From contig KV919113.1 in the NCBI GenBank assembly GCA_002049455.2, positions 1 through 64,000 of the forward strand: DNA of 64,000 nucleotides. The letters run 5' to 3'. This DNA is from Porphyra umbilicalis. Lineage: Eukaryota > Rhodophyta > Bangiophyceae > Bangiales > Bangiaceae. Below, piece by piece: positions 54,494 through 64,000 of the stretch (positions are counted from its first letter, which is position 1; each line of letters begins with the position of its first letter). The notes under the pieces were generated by a model. It saw only the letters and a program-made list of their open reading frames with translations. It did no database searches and was not told the DNA's origin. The position numbers were made by a program, and so were the translations under genes.

Positions 54494-56496
54494 TGGCCAG
54501 TGTCACAGTACATACACGTCTTAAAAGGCGAATAATCGCTGGTGTCCTAGTTTGGAAGAACACTGTGGGGAAACGAGGCAAGTAACCCCGCGAATATGTG
54601 TCCTGTGCCCATTTCACCTCAATCTGAAATGCGACGCGTTGTACTGGTCAGTATGCCCAAGTACAGTGGTACAGTCAGTCTCCGTCCATATCCCGTCCGG
54701 ATGCTGGCCTACTGGCATATGGACGGAACTCACTACGTTTCGTAAATTGGTGGTTACTTGTGGACTGAGGTCGCCTCGAGATCGAGAACTACGATTGCAA
54801 GAGGATCGCAATCGATTCCACATCCGTCCCGATGGAGACCTCAAACCGCCAGAAAGTCGTCCAGAGTGTCCATGAGCAAGGCCTAGTACGTCCTGGACTG
54901 TCTGGGTGCTTAAAAGACTTTACACTGGCCATCTGGAGGGGCCTCAGCATCTCTTTCCCTGCTGCTTTGAGACAAGAGAGTCAGATCGCGGAGTCGGATG
55001 CGCGCGTTGCAAGTCGTCAGATTAACTCCTTCAGTGTCAACATTCCGCATTTGAATCAGTAAGTGCGACTCCGGACTAGCGGGCTACATGAGTATTCGAA
55101 AGCGACCGTGCAACACGGCAACGACACCTGTTCTTCCGGAGGGTGGGATATGGATGGAGACTGACTGTACACTTTTCCGTAGATCAAGGCTAAACACTTC
55201 TGGGAAGCGGTGGTGCTCCTTGAAGAGATGTATGCACTGTACACATGGCTGCCATGAACTTGAAAGCGTGTCATTTTCATCGTTACTGCCGCTCCCCCTC
55301 GCCACGTCCCTCGTACCTCGCCACGTCCCTCGCACATCGCCACATCCCTCGCACCTCGCCACGTCCCTCGCACCTCGCCACGTCCCTCGCACCTCGCCAC
55401 TTTCCTCGCACCTCACCACCCCACTCTCCCAACGCTCCTTCTGACTTCCACCTTCACCCCTCTCCCCGAGTACAAACTCCCTCACCCTGTCCTCCACTCC
55501 CCCCCTCGCCCAGTCCCTCTATCACTGTACGCCCGCGACGCCGCAGGATGTTACAGCCAGAAACACAGCCGTCATGCAGTCAATCATGCAGAACAAGCAC
55601 ATGGCCAAAGGCCGCCACAGGGGAGGAGAGTTAGATGGAAGGATCCAAGACGAGGCCGAGTGTCGGCGTCGTAATCGATCGCGACGCACAAGGAGCGTGC
55701 CACAAACACACTGCACAACGCACGGCACTACGCAACATAAGTTACTCTCAGGCAATCCAAGCCACTCCGCAAACCGAAAAACTGCGTGTGTCCCGCACGC
55801 GACTCACATACAGCCACGCCACTGGTATCACCCGCAAGTCGAGAAAGCACCACACAGCAAGGGCCTGTGTGCGCTGTAGCATATCTCTGCTACCAATTGG
55901 CAATTAGCCACGGGTAGCCCCCTTGACTGGCCGAATCCACGGATGTGTGTGACTCGGCTTGTGGCACGCCCTTTGGGGGGTTACTTCCGCATTGTTTATT
56001 TTTTATTGCTTGTTTGCTTGCCTGTCTTATCTGTCTGCCGGCACTCATTACGATCGCTTGATCGGATGGTCGATCGACCAGTGCCGTTATTTGTATTAAA
56101 CCACCATGGGTCCGGGGTCGCCGTCGTGGGCACCACCCGGCTCCCCATCGGATGCCCTTCAACAAAAGGTCTTCTTCCTCGCCGCGACGGCGATAGAACT
56201 CGCTTTATTGCTTGGCTACGGTCGGTCTCAGTACACTGGTAATTGAACTAACGTTATTAATACCACATTTGGTGGAGCAGCAGGGGATACCCTCGCCTTC
56301 ATCGTGCCTCGCGGCACGGTGTCCCCGAGAACTTTCTCGCTGCCTCGTGGCATTGTGACGGTGTCGATACGGTCGTTTGGCGCGCGGGGCGTAAGCCATC
56401 GACTTGTGGGCGTGGTGCCGGGGGCATCACGGTTGAGATCTCCGACGTTGGCGCGCAGGGCGTAAGCCAAGTCGGAACACTTGTTCAGGTCCCAGT
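54494..56496. other. Spacer between Crypton-like and gypsy elements
   Basis: About 2 kb of moderate GC containing the 19-bp minisatellite at 55296-55420. The last 500 bases (about 55980-56496) probably include the 5' LTR and leader of the gypsy element. There is a TTGTATTAAA box near 56090, and TTTGGTGGAGC at 56265-56275 could be the primer-binding site. A 20-base direct repeat (gcgcgcgggg/cagggcgtaagcca) occurs at about 56376 and 56449. Confidence 0.4.
55296..55420. repeat. 19-bp minisatellite, about six copies
   Basis: The unit gcacctcgccacgtccctc repeats in tandem, with the central copies identical and the outer ones diverged (catcgccacatccctc, cctcgccactttcctc). It lies in non-coding DNA. 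Confidence 0.85.
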
Positions 56497-58143
56497 ATGT
56501 CTACTGGTGGTACCGGCGGCACTCGGCGAGCCAGAGACGGCAAGTTGCCATCTGGCTACCGGCCGCCGGGCGGAGGACAAGGCACTCCTGCCGCCTCCAA
56601 CGCCCCCACGGACGGTGCTCCAACTCCTCCCATCCCTGCGGATCAAGCCGCCTCTGTGCAGATGCAGGTGGTGGAGAGCCTGAAGGCGGCCGTTGAAGCA
56701 CTTCAGCGACGCCTAACGGCCCAAGAACAGACTAACGAGTCTCTGGCGCGAGCCAATGACAAGTTGGTCGACGACGTCGAGGCCCTGCGCAAGGTCGACT
56801 CCCATGAGGAGGAACGCCGTGTTGCTAAGTCTCGCCGCCAGTCGGGCGACAAGACCAAGGACGTCAAGAAGACGAACAAGGTGATCAAGGACAAGTCCGT
56901 CCGCAAGGACGCTCCGGCTAACGCCGCGCTTTCCTCATCTTCCGACGATTCCGCGTCTGGGTCAAGCCCGACGTCGTCAGACGACGACAACCCCAACGCG
57001 ACGGACACGTCCTCTTCGGACGATGGCCACGGGCCCCCACACCCGCCGTCGCCCCCAAGTGGGTCCTCGCCGAGCGAAAGCTCGAGCGAGTCGGACGCGG
57101 CCGCGCGCAAGCGCCCCACGCCCCCCACCAAACGGAAGGAGCGACTTGAAAAAGCCGATAGGATCAAGGTGATCCGCCCGGCTAATAGCCGCTTCAAGGC
57201 ACTCCTGGACTACAGGACGTACTTCCTGATCCGCCGTCAACTGACGTATACGCCTAAAGAGGCACAGCGGTGGAACCGTCTCAACAAACGTTTGGACGGA
57301 GCGTTCCATGGGCAACAGCCATTCACGGGAGCCCTGCCCTTGGGCATCTTCACGTTCTTGACGACCTTTCGCCGCGCGTGCGACGCGGCTGGGCTGACGC
57401 ACGGTCAAGCCCTTCCGCTTATGGTCTTTCGACTAGCCGGCAACGCCAAGATGGCCTTCTCCGGCGCGCTTAACAGCACCCTCGGACGTAAGCGTTACGC
57501 CATCCGTACCTACGGAGATGCCGTCAACTGGCTTCTTTCGAAGTATGCGACACACGCAACCATGGCTAACGCCTATCAAGACATCATTACGATGAAGCAA
57601 CAAGACAACGAGGCGCCCACGGCCTTTGGTCATCGCGTGGAAACGCAATGCGACCTCCTGAACGGTTTGTTCGACATCCAAGACGTTAAGGACGTCTTCA
57701 TCACTGGTCTTTCGGACCTTGTGCAAGCGCACGTCCGGGTACTGAACGACCAGTTCCCCGACCGAACCCTGTCCGAGACGGTCGCCACCGCCCAGATGTA
57801 CTGGGACGGCACCAACAAGTTGCGTTTGCAACTCAAGATTACCCGCCCAACGGCGATCAAAGTCGCTTACGCGACACAAGACCAGCGGACGACGACGGAA
57901 CGACCGTTCACACCGGTTCGCACCCCGCCGCCCCCTCGGGCCGCCGTCCCTCAAGCCAATCGGGCTGACATCTGTTACAACTGTAACAAGCCGGGGCACT
58001 TCGCCGCACAATGTGCCGAGCCTTATCGCCCTCGCGAGCGTCGGCAACCGCCTATCGGCGTTCATGCCCTTGCCGACGGTAACGTCGAGGAAGACGAAGT
58101 CGAGCATCCGGCCGACGCCGTGGACGACTCGAAAAACGTCTAG
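56497..58143 (+). CDS. gag: Gag polyprotein of gypsy element
   Basis: 548 residues. The N-terminal part is Gly/Pro-rich, followed by a predicted coiled coil (about 55-105, LKAAVEALQRRLTAQEQTNE). Next is a Lys-rich then Ser/Asp-rich disordered region (105-215). The capsid-like domain spans about 225-440 and includes YRTYFLIRRQLTYTP and VNWLLSKYATHATMANAYQD. A zinc knuckle CYNCNKPGHFAAQC (C-x2-C-x4-H-x4-C) lies near residue 492 and serves RNA packaging. The tail is acidic. The last codons before the stop read tcg aaa aac gtc tag, a possible slippery context for access to pol. Confidence 0.92.
   Translation: MSTGGTGGTRRARDGKLPSGYRPPGGGQGTPAASNAPTDGAPTPPIPADQAASVQMQVVESLKAAVEALQRRLTAQEQTNESLARANDKLVDDVEALRKVDSHEEERRVAKSRRQSGDKTKDVKKTNKVIKDKSVRKDAPANAALSSSSDDSASGSSPTSSDDDNPNATDTSSSDDGHGPPHPPSPPSGSSPSESSSESDAAARKRPTPPTKRKERLEKADRIKVIRPANSRFKALLDYRTYFLIRRQLTYTPKEAQRWNRLNKRLDGAFHGQQPFTGALPLGIFTFLTTFRRACDAAGLTHGQALPLMVFRLAGNAKMAFSGALNSTLGRKRYAIRTYGDAVNWLLSKYATHATMANAYQDIITMKQQDNEAPTAFGHRVETQCDLLNGLFDIQDVKDVFITGLSDLVQAHVRVLNDQFPDRTLSETVATAQMYWDGTNKLRLQLKITRPTAIKVAYATQDQRTTTERPFTPVRTPPPPRAAVPQANRADICYNCNKPGHFAAQCAEPYRPRERRQPPIGVHALADGNVEEDEVEHPADAVDDSKNV
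58131..58143 (+). promoter_or_regulatory. Candidate -1 ribosomal frameshift site
   Basis: In the gag frame the end reads tcg aaa aac gtc tag. Slipping back one base on gaaaaac would place ribosomes in the open pol frame just before the gag stop. The first base is g, so it is a non-ideal form of the X-XXY-YYZ heptamer. A downstream pseudoknot was not evaluated. Confidence 0.4.
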
Positions 58144-58148
58144 GCCGG

Positions 58149-61100
58149 GTGCCCGACTTGGGGTTGCCCGGCGGAACGCGAAAGCGTACGGTGACAAGAC
58201 TCTTACGTCGTGCCCTTCGGCACTATGAGATCGCAGCAACGTTAGGCCCATGCCTGCGCATAATGCGAAGTTGCCGCCCTGTCTTAGACACGGGCGCCGG
58301 GGTGAACATAGTGCGAACTAGTGTTCTCCCTTCGAACTGGATGGCTTACGCCGAAGAGTTGACTACGCTTCCGCGCATCCGAGATGCAAACAACAATCGT
58401 CTTGTGACGAAGTATGCCATACATCTGTATGTAGACACCGGAGGTGTGCGTCTATTTGACCGATTCCTCGTTGCCGACAACTTGTCAGTCCCGTGCATTC
58501 TTGGCACCGAGTTCATTGAACAAAACATCGAGGGCATTCTGCCGCGCTTGCGCAAGATCGTCTGGCAAGAGCACGTGCGATGCACGGAAGAGCATCCTCG
58601 GCCAACGCCGATCTTAGCTTGTCTTAACGACAGCGCGTGGGACCGCCACTGGCAAGATAAACCCGCTCGAGTTCGAGCCTGCAAACAGGTGCGTGTCAAC
58701 GGACACAAGGAGGAGTGGATCATGGCCACGTGCGACACGCCTGGTATGGTTACCATCACACCGAACATTCGGTTGTGCCGACACAAGTCCATGGCAGTCG
58801 CCCGCGGCATCGCCATCGTCAAACCGGACGAACCATTCCTGGTCAAGTTATGCAACTTCGGCAAGGACCAAGTCATTGTTCGCAAGAACTCTACCTTGGG
58901 GTTTGCAGAACCCTACCAAGGGCCGATGCTTTCCGCCGTCTTGGATGACAACACCCCAAAGGCTGGAACCGATAACTCATCGGACGACGCGAGTCGTGAC
59001 CCACTCGAGGACCTCGACCTCAGTGAGGCACCCGAGTACCTGCACAAGCAGATTCGAGACATGCTTAAGACGCATTCGTCTATGTGGGATGGAACCCTTG
59101 GCGTCATCCGTGCTACGGAGCACGCCATCGTCACTCCTTCCGACGCTCTGCCCATACGGGCCCAACCCTACCGCACCGGGCCGTTCAAACGGCAGATCAT
59201 CGCTGATCAGATCAACAAGATGTTGAAGCTCAACGTCATTGCCCCTAGCCAAAGTGCTTGGGCAAGCCCCGTGGTAATTGTACCAAAGAAGAACGGCAAA
59301 GCCCGGTTCTGTGTCGACTATCGTCGGTTAAACAACATCACCAAGAAGGATGCTTATCCCTTGCCTCGGATGGAGGACTGCCTCGACTCCTTGGGAGATG
59401 CCCAGGTGTTCACGTCTCTCGACTGCACCGCGGGGTACTGGCAAGTACCCTTACGCAAGGACGACCAAGAGAAGACGGCGTTCACAACGCACTGTGGTAT
59501 ATACCACTGGTTATCCATGCCTTTCGGCTTGACGAACGCTCCCGCTACCTTCCAGCGCGCGTTGGATATTATCCTCTCCGGTTTGAAGTGGCAGATATGC
59601 CTCGTCTACTTAGACGATGTCATCATCTTCTCCGCAAACGCGGAACAACACGTCAAGGACGTTGACACGGTTCTTCACCGTCTCCGCGAAGCCGGGGTCA
59701 CCCTCAACTTGGAAAAGTGCACGTGGTTCTCCGATGAGGTCGAGTACCTAGGACACATTGTCCGCCCCGGGCAACTGCACGTGCACAACAAGAACGTAAA
59801 TACTCTGAAGCATGCCAAGTTCCCAACCACAAAGACCCAGCTGAAAAGCTTCTTGGGCATGTGCAACGTCTATCGACGGTTTGTCAAAGACTTTGCCAAA
59901 CGAGCAAAGCCCCTGAACGCCCTGACTAGGGCCGAGATCCCACCGGATTTACCACCACCGACGGACGTGGCTATCGCCGCCTTCGAGGACCTTCGCAACG
60001 CACTGTTGTGCCCACCGGTACTTGCCTTGCCGAAGGACAATCGGAAGCTCGTCGTTGACGTGGACGCCTGCGCCGACCAAGTTGGTTGTACCCTCCTCCA
60101 AGAGGAGCCGGGCGAACTGCTTCACCCTGTCGGGTATTGGAGCCGAGGACTCACTGCTGCAGAGCAGAACTACTCCACCACGGAGCGAGAATGCCTCGGC
60201 GTTGTGTGGGCTGTCCTCAAGTTGAGGCACTTCCTCGACGGACAACGGTTCCTCATCCGAACGGATCACCAAGCACTTAGCTGGATCTACAGCACGACCG
60301 ACTCAAGCGGACGCTTGATGCGATGGCGACTTCGCCTCTCCGAATACACATTCGATATGGTTTATAAACCAGGTGCATCGCACCACTTGCCCGACTTCCT
60401 GTCGCGCGCCTCTACGGTGGCCCCGCCAGAGGATATCCATGATGATATACCTTGTCTGGCATTGGCCGAGACGGCCAACGGCTTAAGAACGGGGAGGTAC
60501 ACGGGTACCGACACACCGGAACCGGTGGAGTTCGACGACGTTGTCGAAGCACAACAAACAGACGACTTCTGCGTCGAGATGTCCACTCGCGTGGAGCGCG
60601 GAACGGCCAAGGCCTTCTTCCGCGATGAGCATCACGCTCTGTACCGCCGTGCGCCTTACGGCAAACAATTGGTTATTCCAAAGTCGCTACGCGAACGCGT
60701 GTTGACCCTCGAGCACCACGCAACCGTGGCCGCCCATCCTGGTATGAACCGGATGTATTACACCATGCGCAAGGCATACTACTGGCCTTCAATGGTGACG
60801 GATATTCATTCGACCATCACCAAGTGCACAACGTGTGCGCAAAACCGCCTCGCCTTGCGGCGACACACCACGCCCTTGACCCTGTTCCAGGCTACCGAGC
60901 CTCTCACGGAGCTATCCGTTGACATCTTTGGGCCCATCCCGGCCTCCAAGAAGGGCAACCGCTTCATCTTGGTTATCACCGACCGCTTCGCCAAGCTCAC
61001 CAAGTGCGTCGCCTTGCGGCGAATCACGGCTATGTCAGTGGCGTCAGCCATCATCGACGCGTGGGTGTCAGCCTACGGGCCACTGGACCGAATCCTATCG

Positions 61101-62090
61101 GACCAAGGGCCCCAGTTCATGTCGAACTTCTTCATCGCTGTGATGAAAATGCTTGGCATTGAAACGGTTCGTACCACGGCGTATCATCCCCAAACCAATG
61201 GGCAAGTCGAACGGTACATCCGTACCATGGCTACTCAGCTGCGACACTACGTCGCCGACGACCCATCACGATGGGATGAGCTACTCCCGGTAATTACCAT
61301 GGCGTATAATAGCCAACCACATCGGTCGACGGGCATCGCCCCATTTGAGCTCGTTACCCCAAGGCGGATCCCCAACCTCACGCTTCGCAACTTGCCCCCG
61401 GGCACTCCGCTTACCAATAAGGGAACGCTCAAGGATGGGTCACCCCTAGCTCGCAAGCGCGAGTTCATGGCCCGCCTGCGCGAGCAGATCCCCATCGTGG
61501 TCGAGGCCTTGCGTAAGACGCAACAACGTTACAAACGTAACTTCGACCATCGGGTCGCAACCCGCAATGCGGACGTCAAGATCGGCGACTACGTATACAC
61601 GACCAACCACGATCGGCAAAACAAGCTGCAAAGCAAAGCCATTGGACCCTTCGTAGTCGTCGACGCGGACGCGGACGCCTCCACGTTTGTCATTGACATT
61701 GACGGCGAGGAGAAACGCGTCAGCAGTGACCATGTCACCCCCGCTCCTCGTCCAACGACGACGGACACGGTTCCACACCCCTTGCTAGATGGTCTAGACC
61801 AACGCAAGTCAACCCCGGCAACTGCCGATGAGTATGTGATCGACAAACTCCTAGGCTTACGCCAGACGGGTGACAGCTATAGCGCTAAGGTGCGCTGGTT
61901 CGACTACGGGTCGAAAGACGACACCTGGGAACCCCTGGAGAACCTCCCCCGCAACCTGGTGGTGCGTTTCCTTCGACAGAAGAAGAAGCATGTACCGGGG
62001 TACGAGTGGCAAACGCCAACGCGACGAAGTCGCCGACAGGCCGGGCTCACAACCAGGGGCTTTGGAATCAGGCACTTTTGGTTGCATTAG
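58149..62090 (+). CDS. pol: Pol polyprotein of gypsy element (PR-RT-RH-IN-chromodomain)
   Basis: 1313 codons without a stop, in the -1 frame relative to gag. The first codon given is GTG. The frame is open upstream into gag, so synthesis by frameshifting is more likely than initiation here. Domains in order: aspartic protease with DTGA at residues 47-50; reverse transcriptase with FCVDYRRLN and YLDDVIIFS near 485-495; RNase H with VDVDACADQVGC near 635-650; the integrase zinc domain with HHATVAAHPGMNRMYY and CTTC; the catalytic core with LSVDIFGPI, SDQGPQF and HPQTNGQVERY; and a C-terminal chromodomain, YVIDKLLGLRQTGDSYSAKV and WEPLENLP (about 1228-1280). All catalytic motifs looked for are present. 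Confidence 0.93.
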   Translation: MPDLGLPGGTRKRTVTRLLRRALRHYEIAATLGPCLRIMRSCRPVLDTGAGVNIVRTSVLPSNWMAYAEELTTLPRIRDANNNRLVTKYAIHLYVDTGGVRLFDRFLVADNLSVPCILGTEFIEQNIEGILPRLRKIVWQEHVRCTEEHPRPTPILACLNDSAWDRHWQDKPARVRACKQVRVNGHKEEWIMATCDTPGMVTITPNIRLCRHKSMAVARGIAIVKPDEPFLVKLCNFGKDQVIVRKNSTLGFAEPYQGPMLSAVLDDNTPKAGTDNSSDDASRDPLEDLDLSEAPEYLHKQIRDMLKTHSSMWDGTLGVIRATEHAIVTPSDALPIRAQPYRTGPFKRQIIADQINKMLKLNVIAPSQSAWASPVVIVPKKNGKARFCVDYRRLNNITKKDAYPLPRMEDCLDSLGDAQVFTSLDCTAGYWQVPLRKDDQEKTAFTTHCGIYHWLSMPFGLTNAPATFQRALDIILSGLKWQICLVYLDDVIIFSANAEQHVKDVDTVLHRLREAGVTLNLEKCTWFSDEVEYLGHIVRPGQLHVHNKNVNTLKHAKFPTTKTQLKSFLGMCNVYRRFVKDFAKRAKPLNALTRAEIPPDLPPPTDVAIAAFEDLRNALLCPPVLALPKDNRKLVVDVDACADQVGCTLLQEEPGELLHPVGYWSRGLTAAEQNYSTTERECLGVVWAVLKLRHFLDGQRFLIRTDHQALSWIYSTTDSSGRLMRWRLRLSEYTFDMVYKPGASHHLPDFLSRASTVAPPEDIHDDIPCLALAETANGLRTGRYTGTDTPEPVEFDDVVEAQQTDDFCVEMSTRVERGTAKAFFRDEHHALYRRAPYGKQLVIPKSLRERVLTLEHHATVAAHPGMNRMYYTMRKAYYWPSMVTDIHSTITKCTTCAQNRLALRRHTTPLTLFQATEPLTELSVDIFGPIPASKKGNRFILVITDRFAKLTKCVALRRITAMSVASAIIDAWVSAYGPLDRILSDQGPQFMSNFFIAVMKMLGIETVRTTAYHPQTNGQVERYIRTMATQLRHYVADDPSRWDELLPVITMAYNSQPHRSTGIAPFELVTPRRIPNLTLRNLPPGTPLTNKGTLKDGSPLARKREFMARLREQIPIVVEALRKTQQRYKRNFDHRVATRNADVKIGDYVYTTNHDRQNKLQSKAIGPFVVVDADADASTFVIDIDGEEKRVSSDHVTPAPRPTTTDTVPHPLLDGLDQRKSTPATADEYVIDKLLGLRQTGDSYSAKVRWFDYGSKDDTWEPLENLPRNLVVRFLRQKKKHVPGYEWQTPTRRSRRQAGLTTRGFGIRHFWLH

Positions 62091-62746
62091 GATATAATCC
62101 ACATCACCTCACATGCACTCTGGATTGAGTATTTGACAAGGTCATATATCCAAAATCAGATCTTGCTGGGACGGACAGAGTTAGGATCAATATTATAGTC
62201 GAATATCCAATTAGTACGATTTTGGATATAGCTGAGATAGACAGATTGAATATATTCCCTTGGATGATGGATCTGGAAGAAAACTAAAATTGAAACGAAA
62301 TGAAATGAAAGGAGACATCTGGCCAGGTACAGTCTTACGTGTGATTTAAATACGAGTGTCTCTTCAATCGCGTTTGTCGCGATGAAGCGCCGTCAAGTAC
62401 CATTTGGTTGTTGGAATTGATTTGGATGGTGCAGCGGTCTTCGTCAGTAGTGATCGCTGGAACTCGCGTGAGCTCATCCGGGGGTGCCCGTTCGGAATCT
62501 CGCGCGGGCCGTTGACAACAAGGCAAGCGGTTTAAGACACGGGACAAAACCGTTCGGGAATTTTCCGGCAAGATCGCCGCTTGGCACTGCAGATGATGGC
62601 GGTTGAACAGGGTGGGGAGGCATCCCCACGCGCCAGCACTGCGGCGCAGAATATGTGAGCCGGATCAGGAGAGGTGGAAATTCCATTCAGATTAATTTAT
62701 ATCCGGCCTTTGGAGAGTCATTCAGGCTCAGTATATCCGGCGGTAA
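62091..62746. other. Spacer after pol with a 12-bp inverted pair
   Basis: AT-richer DNA. The words atatccaaaatc (62145-62156) and gattttggatat (62218-62229) are reverse complements and could fold. A purine-rich stretch at 62278-62314 is a possible polypurine tract of the gypsy element, but no LTR starts after it. Confidence 0.4.
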
Positions 62747-63418
62747 ATGGACAGAGTACGATATGGATACGCGGCTGCGGCATGGATTATGGATTATTAC
62801 GAGTATAATGTGCGGATATGTCTGGCTCTACTTTATCCACCTCAGGCCCTGCTCACAACCGTGGCCAACATCGTCATGGACTCCACGTGGATACCCACTA
62901 TCCAACATGTCCATGTTACCGGTGACGGAGTTATCCATGCCGATGTCTCTTGGACAGAGTCAAGTACCGACGTTGCAATTAAGGAAGTAATTCCTGTGGC
63001 GTGGCTCAAGTCCACTCTGCCGTCCATGACGCGCAACTTTGCGTATGACCCCCAACTTGCCTTGCGGCATTTCTCTCGGCTGAACCGTGTTTACGGCCCG
63101 TACACATATGTGTGGCCGAAATCCGCACAGGCGACACTGATCGGGAGCGATCCCCCCGTACCAGTGCTCCCCAACGGGTTTCTGGTACCTCCGGTGCAAC
63201 ACTTGGACTCAGTCCTTCGACGCTTGGTAACAACCACAGAAGAAGCAACCGTGGTAATACCACAATGGACCAACGCCAGTTGGTACGCTACTGCCATACG
63301 TGCATGTTTCGAGTACGAAGTGCTTTTATCAGCAGACTCAAGGGATACAAATCCCACAACATGGGCCATGATGGCCTGCCACTTCTTTCATCGCTATGAC
63401 GATAAGCAGAAAAACTGA
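62747..63418 (+). CDS. Possible retroelement fragment, RNase-H-like
   Basis: A 223-residue frame starting MDRVRYGYAAAAWIMDYYEY. The pieces LRHFSRLNRVYGPYTYVWPK, LVPPVQHLDSVLRRL and EEATVVIPQWTNASWYATAI resemble the segment of DIRS-like retroelements in which an RNase H region ends with FGP-like, a PP-x-x-L and an ATLxVPxWPxxxWW-like motif. The match is by eye and weak. The frame is intact and has a normal length for a gene, so an unrelated host gene is possible. It converges on the partial frame at 63561. Confidence 0.4.
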   Translation: MDRVRYGYAAAAWIMDYYEYNVRICLALLYPPQALLTTVANIVMDSTWIPTIQHVHVTGDGVIHADVSWTESSTDVAIKEVIPVAWLKSTLPSMTRNFAYDPQLALRHFSRLNRVYGPYTYVWPKSAQATLIGSDPPVPVLPNGFLVPPVQHLDSVLRRLVTTTEEATVVIPQWTNASWYATAIRACFEYEVLLSADSRDTNPTTWAMMACHFFHRYDDKQKN

Positions 63419-63560
63419 GAAGTGGATACGAACATGTCAAACGACAAACAACAACAAGACGAAGAAACATCAACACCCTAAAAAGGCGTAAGACCCCGAC
63501 ATTGTCAACCTCACCCCCCCAACGGGGTCAACCGAGCAAGTCACTGAGAAGTGAACCTCG

Positions 63561-64000
63561 CTACTCCTCGTCGTCACGACGACGCGAGTCCCGACGGGAA
63601 TCGCGGCTCGCGCCAACACTGGCCGCCGACTCCTGCGAGACACTACGCGCACGCGTGTTGCGCGCCAAGTGCGGAACCCCCGTCGACGGGCCTCCGCCCT
63701 CGTGGGTCCGACGACCAAGGATGCTCTGCGCGTTGAAGCGCGCCGGCGCGGCCTCCTCCTCTGGCTGTATAGCCTCGAGGTGCTGGGCGAAGCGCCCGTA
63801 GTTGGCCTCGCCGTCAACGGCGCGAGCCACGGCATGTCCAATAATGGACAAAGCCGACTCGACACCCCGTCCGTCCGCGCGCTCAACAGCGGTACGCAAG
63901 CCTGCGATCTGCTCGACCCAGGCGCTAGCCACCGCCGACAAGGCTGCCCCGCGGGGCGCGCGAACGCGTACATCGCGCGCGCGCGCCGACCCAAACAAGG
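63561..64000 (-). CDS. Partial unknown protein, truncated by window edge
   Basis: The frame is open to the right edge. No ATG start is visible, so the 5' part lies outside. About 145 residues are seen: an Ala-rich helical part (HAVARAVDGEANYGRFAQHL, EAIQPEEEAAPARFNAQSIL) and an Arg/Ser/Asp-rich tail ending SRRDSRRRDDEE. I do not recognise it. Its place in a mobile-element cluster and its charged tail would suit an ORF1/gag-like protein, but that is a guess. Confidence 0.45.
   Translation of the reverse strand, partial: LFGSARARDVRVRAPRGAALSAVASAWVEQIAGLRTAVERADGRGVESALSIIGHAVARAVDGEANYGRFAQHLEAIQPEEEAAPARFNAQSILGRRTHEGGGPSTGVPHLARNTRARSVSQESAASVGASRDSRRDSRRRDDEE

Larger units (their letters stand above)
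56497..62090 (+). mobile_element. Ty3/gypsy retrotransposon with chromodomain (coding part)
   Basis: Gag and pol are both uninterrupted and follow the gypsy order: gag with CCHC knuckle, protease, reverse transcriptase, RNase H, integrase, chromodomain. This is the chromovirus layout. The two frames differ by -1. A matching pair of LTRs was not found in the window. A plausible 5' LTR end lies near 56262, but the sequence to 64000 holds no second copy that I can see, so the 3' end may be lost or interrupted. GC content of the coding part is lower than that of the host genes, which supports a foreign or selfish origin. Confidence 0.9.

Noticed and set aside
58149-58151. GTG as a true start of pol
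   Set aside because: The pol frame is open upstream into gag. Frameshifting or another recoding event is more usual for gypsy elements than GTG initiation.

Overview
This window is nuclear DNA of a GC-rich photosynthetic eukaryote. The best fit is a bangiophyte red alga of the Porphyra/Pyropia type. That is an inference from four things: the very high GC with long G and C runs, few short GT-AG introns, plastid-type proteins (a Tat-routed TPR protein, a cyanobacterial-type ferredoxin), and a plant-like eL34. There are no operons. Genes lie on both strands, often as divergent pairs, with long GC-rich or repeat-bearing spacers. Many reading frames change phase exactly at G/C homopolymers, most simply read as length errors in the assembly.

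Left part (1-21.7 kb): a 152-bp foldback element (201-352); a low-complexity unknown protein (1814-3144); phosphopantothenate-cysteine ligase with one intron (3360-4712, -); a long protein joining an acidic 7-residue repeat array to a leucine-carboxyl-methyltransferase-type domain (5482-9107, +); an SDHAF1-like LYR protein (9737-10214, -); translation release factor eRF3 with an N-terminal PAM2-like motif (10865-12604, -); a USP-type deubiquitinase (14155-16211, +); a UPF0060/YnfA-like membrane protein (17241-17862, +); and a four-exon Na+/phosphate symporter of the PHO89/PiT type (18801-21601, -).

Middle (21.7-51 kb): an AT-richer spacer with two inverted-repeat elements (22578-23486 and 23726-23856); a protein combining a BED-like zinc finger with an Rdx/SelW-like fold lacking the redox cysteines (25797-26952, +); a thylakoid-lumen TPR protein (28389-29552, +); a plastid-type 4Fe-4S ferredoxin (30040-30887, -); an unknown protein (32682-34171, -) divergent from an STI1/HOP co-chaperone lacking TPR1 (34943-36271, +); a CCCH/RGG RNA-binding protein (37088-37660, -) divergent from a YHM2-type mitochondrial carrier (38478-39409, +); ribosomal protein eL34 (39902-40763, -); a three-exon SDR reductase with a long acidic N-terminal extension (42445-44913, +); and a secreted FG-GAP/ASPIC protein (45941-47626, -). 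A 2.3-kb extremely GC-rich block follows with no recognisable gene.

Right part (51-64 kb) is a mobile-element cluster: a broken Crypton-type tyrosine-recombinase element (51085-54493, -); a Ty3/gypsy retrotransposon with uninterrupted gag and pol and a C-terminal chromodomain (56497-62090, +); a possible RNase-H-like retroelement fragment (62747-63418, +); and a partial reading frame running off the right edge (63561-64000, -). The housekeeping genes cover translation (eRF3, eL34), CoA synthesis, phosphate uptake, protein folding and turnover, and mitochondrial and plastid functions. Nothing suggests they act in one pathway.
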